From Streptomyces albipurpureus (GTDB lineage Bacteria; Actinomycetota; Actinomycetes; Streptomycetales; Streptomycetaceae): a stretch of DNA of 64,000 nt. The position numbers were made by a program, and so were the translations under genes. Position 1 is the stretch's first letter; every line of letters begins with the position of its first letter. The stretch covers positions 99,357 through 163,356 of the forward strand of contig NZ_JAMQAW010000028.1 in assembly GCF_023701525.1 (NCBI RefSeq), read 5' to 3'. The notes beneath the pieces are model-generated. The model saw only the letters and a program-made list of their open reading frames with translations. It searched no databases and was not told where the DNA came from. Shown here piece after piece: positions 8,991 through 17,383 of this stretch.

Positions 8991-10088
8991 TCAACCCACG
9001 AGCCGCCTGCGCCACTCCAGCGGGACCTCGATCGCCTTACTCGGATCGTCGTTCCAGTCCGTGGCAAGCCCCACCTCGGTGAGCGCCGAAACCACTTCTC
9101 GACCGATGGCCCTCGTCGTGTCGGCCGAGCTGTCGAACCCGCCGTAGTGCAGCAGCAGTCCACGCTCTGACGCCTGCTCAGCCGTCTGCGCGTGGAAGTA
9201 GACAAAACCGCGAGCCGTGGGCGAACCGGCACCACCTATTTCGGCCTGGCCGCAGGAGTGGCAGCAGGCGAAATTCTCCCGGGCGGTGATGCCCGAGGCG
9301 TCCAGGGCGGCGAAGGCGCGGGCCAGCCGCTCCGGGTCGGTCTCGCCCTCCCACTCGGACTGCTCGGCGACCCGCTCCAACCACAGCCGGTTCACCAGCG
9401 ACTCCGCCTGACCAGTGGTGACGACCACGGCGGAGCCTCGGCGACCACCCTCACGCCGATCACTCGCGCCAGCGCTCCCGGCCGGCTCCCCGTCGGGGAC
9501 CTCACCCGCACCCCGGGGATCGTCCGCGCCGCTCGTCCCGCTCCCGTCGCGGCTGCTCTCACCCCCGTCCTCCCCGCCATCAGCCGCTTCGAGGCCATCT
9601 CCGGTCACCCGGAAGTGATCGCGGACCCTCTCCACCAACCGGCTCCGGGTGCTGTATCCGGCGATGAGCTGCTGACGGACCAGTCGCTCCAGTTCCTGAC
9701 GGACGCCATCGTCCAACTCGGGCACCGGTCCCGGCTCGGGGCCCAGATCCACGGGCGTCCACTGGCCACCCGCGCGCCACTCGTCCTCCCCCTGTGCCCA
9801 GCCGGTCAGCAGCCGGGCCACGGACTCCGCGTCCGTGAACCGCGCTTCCTGTTGGAGCATGGGGCGCGGCCCCTCGCGGTACTCGACGTCGAAGTGAGCC
9901 TCCGGGCCGCGCCGCACCTGGATGAAGACATCCGGGAGATCGGGTATCCGCTGGATCAGCAGAGAACGCCGGTCCCCGTCCCCCTCCCTGGTTCGGCGCA
10001 CCAGTTCCGCCAGCTTCGAGGACGTCACTCGGACATGCTGCTCATCGTCTTCGGTCATCACCTTGATCTCCAACATACGGGTCACCAT
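8991..10088 (-). CDS. DUF6891 domain-containing protein
   Basis: 365-residue soluble protein of unknown function. The C-terminal two-thirds carries the DUF6891 signature: ITARENFACCHSCGQAEI (a Cys-Cys-x-x-Cys cluster suggesting metal or redox chemistry) followed by RGFVYFHAQTAEQ and LLLHYGGFD. The N-terminal 130 residues form a separate domain that would bind nothing I recognise, and an acidic Gly/Asp-rich linker joins them. ATG 10088 (MVTRMLEIKV) and ATG 10076 are both possible starts. Monocistronic by context. Confidence 0.75.
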   Translation of the reverse strand: MVTRMLEIKVMTEDDEQHVRVTSSKLAELVRRTREGDGDRRSLLIQRIPDLPDVFIQVRRGPEAHFDVEYREGPRPMLQQEARFTDAESVARLLTGWAQGEDEWRAGGQWTPVDLGPEPGPVPELDDGVRQELERLVRQQLIAGYSTRSRLVERVRDHFRVTGDGLEAADGGEDGGESSRDGSGTSGADDPRGAGEVPDGEPAGSAGASDRREGGRRGSAVVVTTGQAESLVNRLWLERVAEQSEWEGETDPERLARAFAALDASGITARENFACCHSCGQAEIGGAGSPTARGFVYFHAQTAEQASERGLLLHYGGFDSSADTTRAIGREVVSALTEVGLATDWNDDPSKAIEVPLEWRRRLVG

Positions 10089-10177
10089 GGCATGCCCCGC
10101 TGACAGCCGACACCAGAACAGAAGGTGACAAAAAAAACATAGGCGACGAAAGAATTCGACAGCGCCCAAGACGCCGA

Positions 10178-10210
10178 GAAGGGGCGCCGCCGTATGGCGA
10201 ACGCCCCTTC
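10178..10210. terminator. Terminator hairpin downstream of glnII
   Basis: Perfect 9-bp arms GAAGGGGCG / CGCCCCTTC (10178-10186 and 10202-10210) around a loop that can itself pair. It lies about 150 bp past the glnII stop on the minus strand, with an A-tract (T-tract in the transcript) about 45 bp further on. Confidence 0.65.
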
Positions 10211-10355
10211 GAAAGCGGTACGTATCAGTGCGAGACCGGCCCAGGGCCCGCGCGTGGCCACCATGGTCAGCGCTGGACCAGCGCGAGGTCGATACGAGAA
10301 CGGTGCGAGATCAACGCGGTATCGGCGCGAGGCCCCCGCGGGAGCCCGTGCGGGA

Positions 10356-11381
10356 TCAGACCCGCCCGGCCTTCTCCAGCGCGGTGCAGCACGTGTCCAC
10401 GAGCAACCGGGTCACCACATACGGGTCGACGTTGGCGTTGGGGCGACGGTCCTCGATGTAGCCCTTGCCGTCCTTCTCGACCTGCCACGGGATGCGGACC
10501 GAAGCACCCCGGTCCGAGACGCCGTAGCTGTACTCGTTCCAAGGAGCGGTCTCGTGCAGCCCGGTGAGCCGGTCGTCGATGCCCGCGCCGTAGTTCTTGA
10601 CGTGGTCGAGCGGCTTGGACCCCTCGCCCAGGGACTCACATGCGGTGATGATGGCCGGATATCCGCCGTCCTCACGCATGGCCTTGGTGGAGAAGTTGGT
10701 GTGCGCGCCCGCGCCGTTCCAGTCACCCTTCACCGGCTTCGGCTCCAAGGTCGCCGACACCCGGAAGTCCTCGGCGGTGCGGTAGAGCAGCCAGCGCGCG
10801 ATCCACAGCTGATCCGAGACCACGACCGGGGTGAGCGGACCTACCTGGAACTCCCACTGTCCCGGCATCACCTCGGCGTTGATTCCGGAGATGCCCAACC
10901 CGGCGGTGAGGCAGTTCTCCAGATGCGCCTCCACCACATCGCGGCCGTGGATCTCATCGACACCGACACCGCAGTAGTAACCACCCTGAGGGGCGGGGAA
11001 GCCGCCGATCGGGAAGCCGAGCGGCCGCTCGCCCTCGAAGAAGGTGTACTCCTGCTCGATACCGAAGATCGGTTCCTGCGCGCCGAACCGCTCGGCCGTC
11101 TCGACCAGCTGCGCCCGGGTGTTGGAGCGGTGCGGAGTCAGATCCGTGTTGAGGACCTCACACAGCACCAGTACGTCGTCACCGCCCCGGATCGGGTCCG
11201 GGCAGGAGTAGACCGGCTTCAGCACACAGTCCGACGAGCGGCCCTCGGCCTGGTTGGTGCTGGACCCGTCAAAGCCCCAGAGGGGCAGTTCCTCGCCCTT
11301 GGTCAGGATCTTCGTCTTGGAACGGAGCTTGGCGGTCGGTTCGGTGCCGTCGATCCAGATGTACTCAGCCTTGAAGGTCAC
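10356..11381 (-). CDS. glnII: Glutamine synthetase type II
   Basis: Eukaryotic-type, octa/decameric glutamine synthetase that makes glutamine from glutamate, ammonium and ATP. 341 residues, the normal length. Motifs: GFDGSSTNQAEG near the N-terminus, EQEYTFFEGERPLGFP (glutamate/ammonium site), NAEVMPGQWEFQVGP, and DWNGAGAHTNFSTK (nucleotide site). The start is GTG 11381 (VTFKAEYIW): AAAGGA lies eight bases upstream, and the product matches known actinobacterial GlnII N-termini; the in-frame ATG at 11390 is less likely. Type II enzymes are heat labile and not adenylylated. A degenerate GlnR-like box lies upstream, and glnA is 17 kb away. Confidence 0.97.
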   Translation of the reverse strand: MTFKAEYIWIDGTEPTAKLRSKTKILTKGEELPLWGFDGSSTNQAEGRSSDCVLKPVYSCPDPIRGGDDVLVLCEVLNTDLTPHRSNTRAQLVETAERFGAQEPIFGIEQEYTFFEGERPLGFPIGGFPAPQGGYYCGVGVDEIHGRDVVEAHLENCLTAGLGISGINAEVMPGQWEFQVGPLTPVVVSDQLWIARWLLYRTAEDFRVSATLEPKPVKGDWNGAGAHTNFSTKAMREDGGYPAIITACESLGEGSKPLDHVKNYGAGIDDRLTGLHETAPWNEYSYGVSDRGASVRIPWQVEKDGKGYIEDRRPNANVDPYVVTRLLVDTCCTALEKAGRV

Positions 11382-11434
11382 GGGTCTCATCCTTTGCGGG
11401 TGCTGCTGTATCACCGCCACTGTCGCAAAGGGCG

Positions 11435-11472
11435 ATTTCCCCACCATTGCCCGAAGATGAACCCCGTGTTAC
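11435..11472 (-). promoter_or_regulatory. Degenerate GlnR-like box upstream of glnII
   Basis: On the minus strand the series GTAAC, TTCAT, GCAAT, GAAAT is spaced exactly six bases apart, as in the GlnR consensus gTnAC-n6-GaAAC repeated twice. Outer elements match well, inner ones poorly. It sits about 54-91 bp before the GTG start. GlnR control of glnII is established in S. coelicolor; the site assignment here is mine. Confidence 0.5.
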
Positions 11473-11642
11473 GTGGGGGTGGTGCGGCCTCAGGGATGGG
11501 AGGGGTATCCAGGCCGCTAGCGCACCAAATGCCCAGGTCACCCATGCCCCTGCCGTCCCCAGTCGACGCCCGGCCCCCGTTTACGCCACCGTCATCTCGT
11601 CCATGCGAACGCCACCCGGCTCATGCCGACGCCACCCCGGGT

Positions 11643-12791
11643 TCACCTTCGGCCCGCGCGCTCCACCCCGTGCTTCAGCAGTGACGAAAAACCCGCGTCA
11701 TGGATCCTGCCGACCAACTGACCCCGGTCGATCCCCAGGGCCTGCGCCGTGCGATTCAGCTGCCAGTCGTGGTCGTACAGCCCGTTCAGCAGATGACCGC
11801 GACGGATCTGCGCCTCGGAGAGTCGGAACGTCTTGAGATAGGCCACCCGCCCCTTGTGGTCACAGATCGCCTCCCCGATGTGCTGCTCCGGCTCCCCGCG
11901 CCCGAACGACGGCAGAAAACGCCACAGCCCGAACTCCCCCATCCGGTACACCCGCTCGAAGTGGTACGAGGGGTTCAGCAGGCGGTTCGCCATCAGCGCG
12001 TCATGGTTCTCGGTCCAGCTGCGCTCCTGCGCCCGGGCCGCCGCCCGCAGATCCGCCAGACTCCGAATGTGGCGCTCCCCACCGATCCGCGCGTCGAAGG
12101 CCGGCACGGGACCACCGTAGAAGGCGTACTGGTGCACCAGCTCGCCGTAGAGGTCCTCGATCAGCGAGGGGTGCAGCGCACGATAGTCATCCGGATGCGG
12201 CACGACGAAGGCAGCCGCCAGTGCGTCCGCCGTGTACACCAGCACCCCGCACTGTCGCGGATGGAGCTCGAAGATCCGTAGCGCCTGCCCGAGCCCCGGC
12301 ACCTGCCAGCCCGCGTACGCAGCCTCGGCGCGCGGTGACATCCCCTGCCGTACCGCCGCTTGCGACCACTCGTCCCAGATCACCGACGGCCCACCGAAGT
12401 GCAGCGCCAAATAGCCCTCCAGCGCCAGATGCAGCGGAAGGAACCGCAGCCGCTTCTCGGTGACCCCCTTCTGGCGCCGACGCTTGGCGAGCCCGTGGTG
12501 CAGCCGAATGGGAACGCAGTCCGTCCCGGTGGGGGCCGAACCGGCCAGCTGCGTGCCGTAGGCGGCTGACTGTCCGCCGTCACCCGACCAATCCGCGATG
12601 AAGCCGTGCGGAATGTACGAGAGGTACCGCGTACGGGGGCCGACGTCCACCGCGCCCAAGGCATGGCGGTAGATCTCATGGTGCAGCCGCAGCCCGGCGA
12701 CCGGGGCCTCACGCACCAGGGGCACCAATCGGATGCCGCCCCACACCTGGGAAGGCATGGCGCTCACCCCGGACAGATCCAGCTTGTTCAT
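11643..12791 (-). CDS. ARPP-2-like domain protein, coupled to TROVE-like gene
   Basis: 382-residue soluble protein. I think it belongs to the ARPP-2 group (named for association with ADP-ribosylglycohydrolases and phosphatases in predicted conflict systems), from its N-terminus MNKLDLSGVSAMPSQVWGG and the tryptophan/His-rich body; I could not verify this. The C-terminal 60 residues (RRGHLLNGLYDHDWQLNRTAQALGI...) resemble a Fis-type helix-turn-helix. Its ATG overlaps the stop of the preceding vWA gene in an ATGA arrangement, so the two are translationally coupled and probably act together. No catalytic residues can be assigned. Function unknown. Confidence 0.6.
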   Translation of the reverse strand: MNKLDLSGVSAMPSQVWGGIRLVPLVREAPVAGLRLHHEIYRHALGAVDVGPRTRYLSYIPHGFIADWSGDGGQSAAYGTQLAGSAPTGTDCVPIRLHHGLAKRRRQKGVTEKRLRFLPLHLALEGYLALHFGGPSVIWDEWSQAAVRQGMSPRAEAAYAGWQVPGLGQALRIFELHPRQCGVLVYTADALAAAFVVPHPDDYRALHPSLIEDLYGELVHQYAFYGGPVPAFDARIGGERHIRSLADLRAAARAQERSWTENHDALMANRLLNPSYHFERVYRMGEFGLWRFLPSFGRGEPEQHIGEAICDHKGRVAYLKTFRLSEAQIRRGHLLNGLYDHDWQLNRTAQALGIDRGQLVGRIHDAGFSSLLKHGVERAGRR

Positions 12792-14347
12792 CGTCCCCCC
12801 TTCCCCTGGTCGGCCTTCCGGCTGGAGCTCTGATCGCCCTGCTGGTCGCCTGGCTGGTTGCTCTGCTGATCGGTCCTCTGACGGTGCTGCTGAAGGGCCT
12901 TCCGGTCGGCCTTCCGGTCGGCCTTCTGAGCGGTCAGAAAACGCTCCGTCCGGCGGTCGAGATAGGCCAGCAGCTCCGGGAGTCCGGTACGCCCCTCGGT
13001 GAACTGCGCGATCTCCACCAGCGCCGCAAGGTCCTCCGCGTCACGGATGCCGGCCGTGGGGACACTGGGCGCCAACCGACGCACATCAAAACCCTCGGCG
13101 TCGTAGACCGGGTTCAGATGGACGATGCTGGTGCGTCGCTCCGGATCGAGCCGGGTACGCCACACCCGCAGCACCTCACCGGCCAGTCCTGGGGGCGCGT
13201 TGTCAAAGCCGTCAGAGACGATCACCAATCGCTCGGGAGAATCCTCCAGGGCGTCGAGTACCCGGCTGCCGAGCGGGCTCGGGCCCCAGGGCCGGACCAT
13301 CAGCGGATCACGGCCCCCCGACGTCCAGTGCGCACCGTAGGAACCAGCCAGCGCCTCCAACAGGAAGTGGGCACCCAAGGCGACCGCGAGCGGTCGGCGG
13401 CGCTTCACCCCCGATCCGTACGACGAGTAGCTGTCGTCCAGAACGGCCGAAACCCTGCCCCAGCTCCCGGCGTAGGGACCCGCGGCCCGCAGCGCTGACG
13501 CCCGTAGGGCGGCCGTCAGCTCCGCCCGCCGGAGGTGCCGCTCCGCGCGGGGAAGGGAGAGGACGAACAGGGCGAGCCGAGTGAGTGGCATCACGGTCAG
13601 ATCGGTGGTGGTGCCGGTGGTGTCGCCGGTCGTGCTCTGCGTACGCAGTCGCTCCAAGCGGGTCATACGCGGCGCGATCCGCTCCAGGAAGCGAGCGCGA
13701 GGCACACCGTGCTTCGCGGCGAAGCCCTCGGCGATGGTGAACGGCAGCTCGTAGATCGCGTCCTGCTCGTAGCGGGCGCGCCGGTAGGCATCGAGACGGG
13801 GGTCGGAATAGCGCGTGCTCTTCCCCGGGCGGAAGAGAAACGCGCCCAACTCGCCGTCGAGTGGGTTGTGGGTGTGGCGGGCGACCGTCTTGAGAGCGCT
13901 GCGGTACTTCACCGCGTCATGGGCGAGGTCGGCGCGAGCAGCCAGCCAGTCCCGCTGAATCGCCCGGGTACGGCGGTTGTTGACCTTGGCACTGCGCAGT
14001 GCGTGGAAGGCCCGGTAGACGCGCTGCGGCGGCAGGGCGGCCAGTCGGGCGGCGATCAGACGGCCCTCGGTCCGCTTCTGCTCCGGGTCGGCCTCATCCG
14101 CCGTGCACAGCAGTTCCACGATGATGCGGACGGCGTTGTGGTCGTTGATGTCGAGGGCGAGGACCGCGGCGTAGATGGAGCGGTAGTTGACTCGTACGTA
14201 CTCGTGCAGGAAGGACAGCGACAGACGCTGGTGGTCCGCCCGGGAATGGAACTCCCGCTGACCAGTCGCCGTGACCGCGGCATTCACGAAGAGTAGTACG
14301 TCCTCGGCCGCTATCAGATCGGCGAAGCTCTCCTTCGTCCCGGTCAT
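12788..14347 (-). CDS. TROVE-like / von Willebrand factor A domain protein
   Basis: 519-residue protein. Residues 40-240 are helical and resemble the HEAT-like ring of Ro60/TROVE RNA-binding proteins (KVNNRRTRAIQRDWLAAR). Residues 295-480 look like a von Willebrand A domain: VLDDSYSSYGSG supplies a DxSxS metal-ion site near 304-308, and RLVIVSDGFDN a later metal-site loop. The C-terminal 40 residues are Gln/Asp/Lys-rich and disordered. The upstream frame is longer, but ATG 14347 has GGAGGGGCC immediately before it and fits better. Overlaps the next gene by four bases. Ro proteins bind small Y RNAs in RNA quality control; whether this one does is inference. Confidence 0.65.
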   Translation of the reverse strand: MTGTKESFADLIAAEDVLLFVNAAVTATGQREFHSRADHQRLSLSFLHEYVRVNYRSIYAAVLALDINDHNAVRIIVELLCTADEADPEQKRTEGRLIAARLAALPPQRVYRAFHALRSAKVNNRRTRAIQRDWLAARADLAHDAVKYRSALKTVARHTHNPLDGELGAFLFRPGKSTRYSDPRLDAYRRARYEQDAIYELPFTIAEGFAAKHGVPRARFLERIAPRMTRLERLRTQSTTGDTTGTTTDLTVMPLTRLALFVLSLPRAERHLRRAELTAALRASALRAAGPYAGSWGRVSAVLDDSYSSYGSGVKRRRPLAVALGAHFLLEALAGSYGAHWTSGGRDPLMVRPWGPSPLGSRVLDALEDSPERLVIVSDGFDNAPPGLAGEVLRVWRTRLDPERRTSIVHLNPVYDAEGFDVRRLAPSVPTAGIRDAEDLAALVEIAQFTEGRTGLPELLAYLDRRTERFLTAQKADRKADRKALQQHRQRTDQQSNQPGDQQGDQSSSRKADQGKGGR

Positions 14348-14696
14348 GGCCCCTCCGCTCGCTTCACCGATGGTCCTCTCGCCCAGAGGAGACAGGCCCT
14401 CCCCGCCCCTATGCGGCTGCTCGTCACCTGCCCCGTCCCCGGCCGCTGCCTGATGCGCCTGATCCCTTGTGTTGTCCACAGGGTGCTTTGGCCTCGCGGC
14501 GAACAGCCGGCGAGATGGGGCACCTCGCTAGCTCCGGCAGGGGAAGCCGGCCGGGGAATGAGGGCGCGATCAGCGAAATCACTGCTTCAAAGGCAAGTCC
14601 CGGAAGTCGCACCGGAGTCCCGCGGCCGGCCCGGAAAACCTAGCACCTTGTCCACAGGCCGCTACGGGAATATCCGTGGGCGGGCACACTGAGGCC
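14348..14696. other. Divergent intergenic region, TROVE-like operon / oxidoreductase
   Basis: Should hold both promoters. I looked for a Y-RNA-like or tRNA-like element next to the TROVE-like gene and found no T-loop sequence or obvious cloverleaf. A GCCGG-containing hairpin near 14535-14556 is the only folded signal. Confidence 0.4.
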
Positions 14697-15620
14697 ATGA
14701 CTGATCTCATGTCCGTGCGGAAGCCCCGGTGGGGGCTGCTGGGGGCCGGCCCCTGGGCAGAGCAGACCCAGGCGCCCGCCCTCGCCACCCATGGCGGTAT
14801 CGAGTTCGCGGGGGTGTGGGCGCGGCGGGAGGAGGCGGCTGCCGCGCTGGCCGCTGCCCATGGCACCCGGGCGTTCAGCGGTGATCAGGGCGTCGAGGAG
14901 CTCCTCGCCTCCTGCGACGCCGTCGCGTTTGCGCTGCCACCTGATGTGCAGGCGCCCTTCGCCGTTCGTGCGGCGCGGGCGGGCTGTCATCTGCTGCTGG
15001 ACAAACCGATCGCGACAACCGTGGCTGCCGCGCGCTCGGTGACCGACGCGGTGGAGGGGGCAGACGTCGCCTCGGTGGTGTTCTGCACCCTGCGCTTCGC
15101 CGTGGACACCGAGCCCTGGATCGAGCAGCAGGCCGCGATGGGCGGCTGGTTCACGGCCCACGCCCAGTGGCTCGGTTCCCTCTATGCCGCGGATGACGCT
15201 CCGCCCCAAACCGGTTCCTTCGCGGCCTCCCGCTGGCGCCGGGAGAAGGGCGGACTATGGGATGTCGGACCCCATGTGCTGTCCGTACTGATACCGGTGC
15301 TCGGAGATGTCACCCAGGTGACCGCGGCCCGAGGCCCCCGGGACACGGTCCATCTGGTGCTTCGCCATGAGTCGGGTGCTTCCAGCACCACATCGGTGGG
15401 CCTGAGTGCCCCGCCGAAGGCATCGGGCGCCGGCATCGAATTGATCGGGGACCAGGGGCGAGTGATGCTGCCGCAGTGGTCGGACGCGGTCACTTCGTTC
15501 CACCGGGCGATGGACGCCCTGCTGGAGTCCGCACGGACCGGGCGTCCGCATGGCTGCGACGCTCGCTTTGGACTGCGTCTGACGGAGATCCTGGCAGCGG
15601 CGGAGTCGCAACTGAGTTGA
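14697..15620 (+). CDS. Gfo/Idh/MocA family oxidoreductase
   Basis: 307-residue NAD(P)-dependent dehydrogenase, probably acting on a sugar, inositol or imine. N-terminal Rossmann motif WGLLGAGPWAEQ, the cofactor-site motif HLLLDKPIATT (family signature EKP, here DKP), and the C-terminal substrate domain with GGLWDVGPHVLSVL, whose conserved Asp and His are the usual catalytic pair. ATG 14697 has GAGG six bases before it. Single gene, divergent from the TROVE-like operon. Substrate unknown. Confidence 0.88.
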   Translation: MTDLMSVRKPRWGLLGAGPWAEQTQAPALATHGGIEFAGVWARREEAAAALAAAHGTRAFSGDQGVEELLASCDAVAFALPPDVQAPFAVRAARAGCHLLLDKPIATTVAAARSVTDAVEGADVASVVFCTLRFAVDTEPWIEQQAAMGGWFTAHAQWLGSLYAADDAPPQTGSFAASRWRREKGGLWDVGPHVLSVLIPVLGDVTQVTAARGPRDTVHLVLRHESGASSTTSVGLSAPPKASGAGIELIGDQGRVMLPQWSDAVTSFHRAMDALLESARTGRPHGCDARFGLRLTEILAAAESQLS

Positions 15621-15955
15621 TCGGATGAGTTCATTGGGCGAGCTGACCAGATGAGTTGATTGGACGAGCTGGTCGAACCGACCGCCTGCGCGAGCCCGTC
15701 GATGAGCCTGCCCGGGTGCATCTGTCCCGATGAGCCTGTCCCGAGGCTGGCCCGTTTCGCTGTGGTCGACTCCGGCCTCACCGACGGCCTTGGCGACGGC
15801 CCGGCCCGTGGGGCATCGCCCACGCATGGGTCAGGGGAGGCCTCATCCCCAGCCCCAGCCCAGTTCGGGCCGTCGATGCTCGATACTCGGCGCCGGGGCG
15901 CTGTCCGCTCCGGTACCCGACTTCGTTCGGCTCCTGCCCAGACCACGCTGACGCA
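15621..15955. repeat. Intergenic region with imperfect 26-bp direct repeat
   Basis: GATGAGTTcATTGGgCGAGCTG (15624-15645) recurs with changes at 15650-15671, a 26-bp period, starting just past the oxidoreductase stop; a related GATGAGCCTG pair follows at about 15702 and 15730. No gene recognised in the rest of the gap, which separates two convergent genes. Confidence 0.55.
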
Positions 15956-16336
15956 TCAGTGCGTCGGGGCATCTCCTTGACGCCTGAGCGCCTCGCGTAC
16001 AGCTTCATCGTCTCGCGCCACCACAGCCGTGCCGTCGTCCGCGGTGATGATCGGACGCTGGATCAGCCGCGGATGGCGGGCCAGTGCCTCGATCCAGCGT
16101 TCACGCGAGCCGTCCTCGCGGGCCCACTCCGCCAACCCCAGGGCCTTTGCCTCGGGTTCCTGGCTGCGAGCGATGTCCCAGGGCTCAAGCGTGAGGCGTC
16201 CCAGCACCTCCCGGATTTCGTCCTCGCTCGGGACATCCTCCAGATAGCGCCGCACGGTGTAGCGGGCGCCTTCCCCGTCGAGCAGATCCAGGGCGCTGCG
16301 GCACTTGGAACAGGCTGGGTTGATCCAGATCTCCAT
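15956..16336 (-). CDS. Arsenate reductase (ArsC/Spx thioredoxin-fold family)
   Basis: 126-residue thioredoxin-fold protein. The N-terminus MEIWINPACSKCRSA has a Cys-x-x-Cys motif; the first Cys corresponds to the catalytic Cys of glutaredoxin-linked ArsC. The conserved C-terminal block RHPRLIQRPII supplies the arginine that binds arsenate or, in Spx proteins, stabilises the thiol. No ars operon genes surround it, so it may be a general thiol-redox enzyme rather than a true arsenic resistance protein. ATG 16336 is preferred to GTG 16345 by family N-terminus. Confidence 0.85.
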   Translation of the reverse strand: MEIWINPACSKCRSALDLLDGEGARYTVRRYLEDVPSEDEIREVLGRLTLEPWDIARSQEPEAKALGLAEWAREDGSRERWIEALARHPRLIQRPIITADDGTAVVARDDEAVREALRRQGDAPTH

Positions 16337-16798
16337 GCCGAGCACCGTACCGCCGCCCCTGCCACATCAAAGCCCCCGGCCCGACCCGCCGGCCCTCCAT
16401 CCGGGAGGACCCCGAGGAGGCCGTCGGGGATGGTTCCGCCGCACCCCTTCGCCCCTCTCGTCCCCCGACTGCCGCCGCCGGCGAACCGCTACCGCGCACC
16501 ACCCGGGGCGGGCATCCCCGCCTCGCCCCACCCCGCGGACGGCTTCCGGACGGCGATGGGCAGCGACCAACCCCGCCCGCATCTGCCCGGATCCTCCCGA
16601 GACCGTTTCGGGCGGGCCAGCGCCCGTTCGCCCCGCCGCACCATCCCTCGGCACCTTCCCCACCCCGTTCACCCCATCCCCTCGCGACACGGGGCCAACA
16701 TGCCTCAAATGGCCTCTGAGCAGGGGCGATTGTCAGTGTCAGCGAGTAGAATGGGCAGTAGTTCGGGATGGTCCCGCCAGCCTGTCTGGAGGTTGCCA
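16337..16798. other. Long intergenic region
   Basis: GC-rich, with long open frames in several phases but no ribosome-binding sites or homologous-looking peptides. TAGAAT at 16746-16751 may be the -10 box for the small gene that starts at 16799. Nothing else recognised. Confidence 0.4.
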
Positions 16799-17113
16799 AT
16801 GACCGTGGCCAAGCTCATCAGGAAGCCGTCGCAGACCGACGCACGCACCGAGTCCACCGCCGGGTCTTCGGCGGAGCAAGCCCCGCCGAAGAAGAAGCGG
16901 CTGCCCGCCGGCCAGCCGCGCGAATGGTATGTGACACACAACCGCCGGTTGAAGGCGATGCGCCTCGCCATCGCCCTGCTCGACTCCGGTGTCTACCACC
17001 CCGCCACCGCCGACAACCGCCGGATACGGACGACGGCCGATCGCATCGGCATCCATCCGCCGTCGGACACCACCTGCCGAATGGTGCGCGCGCTCATCCG
17101 CTACGGCCGCTGA
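16799..17113 (+). CDS. Small conserved basic protein of unknown function
   Basis: 104-residue cytoplasmic protein with a Lys/Pro-rich N-terminal half (PPKKKRLPAGQPREWYVTHN) and a helical C-terminal half ending TTCRMVRALIRYGR. The net positive charge and the possible short helix-turn-helix at the end suggest nucleic-acid binding, but I do not recognise the family. The start is well supported: TGGAGG lies six bases before ATG 16799, and a -10-like TAGAAT about 50 bp upstream. Stands alone between gaps. Confidence 0.7.
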   Translation: MTVAKLIRKPSQTDARTESTAGSSAEQAPPKKKRLPAGQPREWYVTHNRRLKAMRLAIALLDSGVYHPATADNRRIRTTADRIGIHPPSDTTCRMVRALIRYGR

Positions 17114-17383
17114 CCCGCTAACGGCACCGACAGAACCAAAGGAACCAGGACCACCAACGGTCCAACACTCCAACGCGTCATGGGCGACCCATGGGCGCCA
17201 ACGGATCAAGGGGCCCGTCGTCCGGCCGGGGACGGCGGGCCCCGACGCGACTCCTCCAGCGATTCCCCTTCGTGCCGGGCTTCGTACCGGGCCCGGCACA
17301 ATTTCCCTCCGTACAGGGTCCATCCATCCCGAAACCGGGCATCCTGATCCCCATCGGTTAGCGCCACACCTTGGGGGACTTGT

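Noticed and set aside
14348..14696. Y-RNA candidate beside the TROVE-like gene
   Set aside because: No tRNA-like T-loop, and no stem long enough to resemble a Y RNA.
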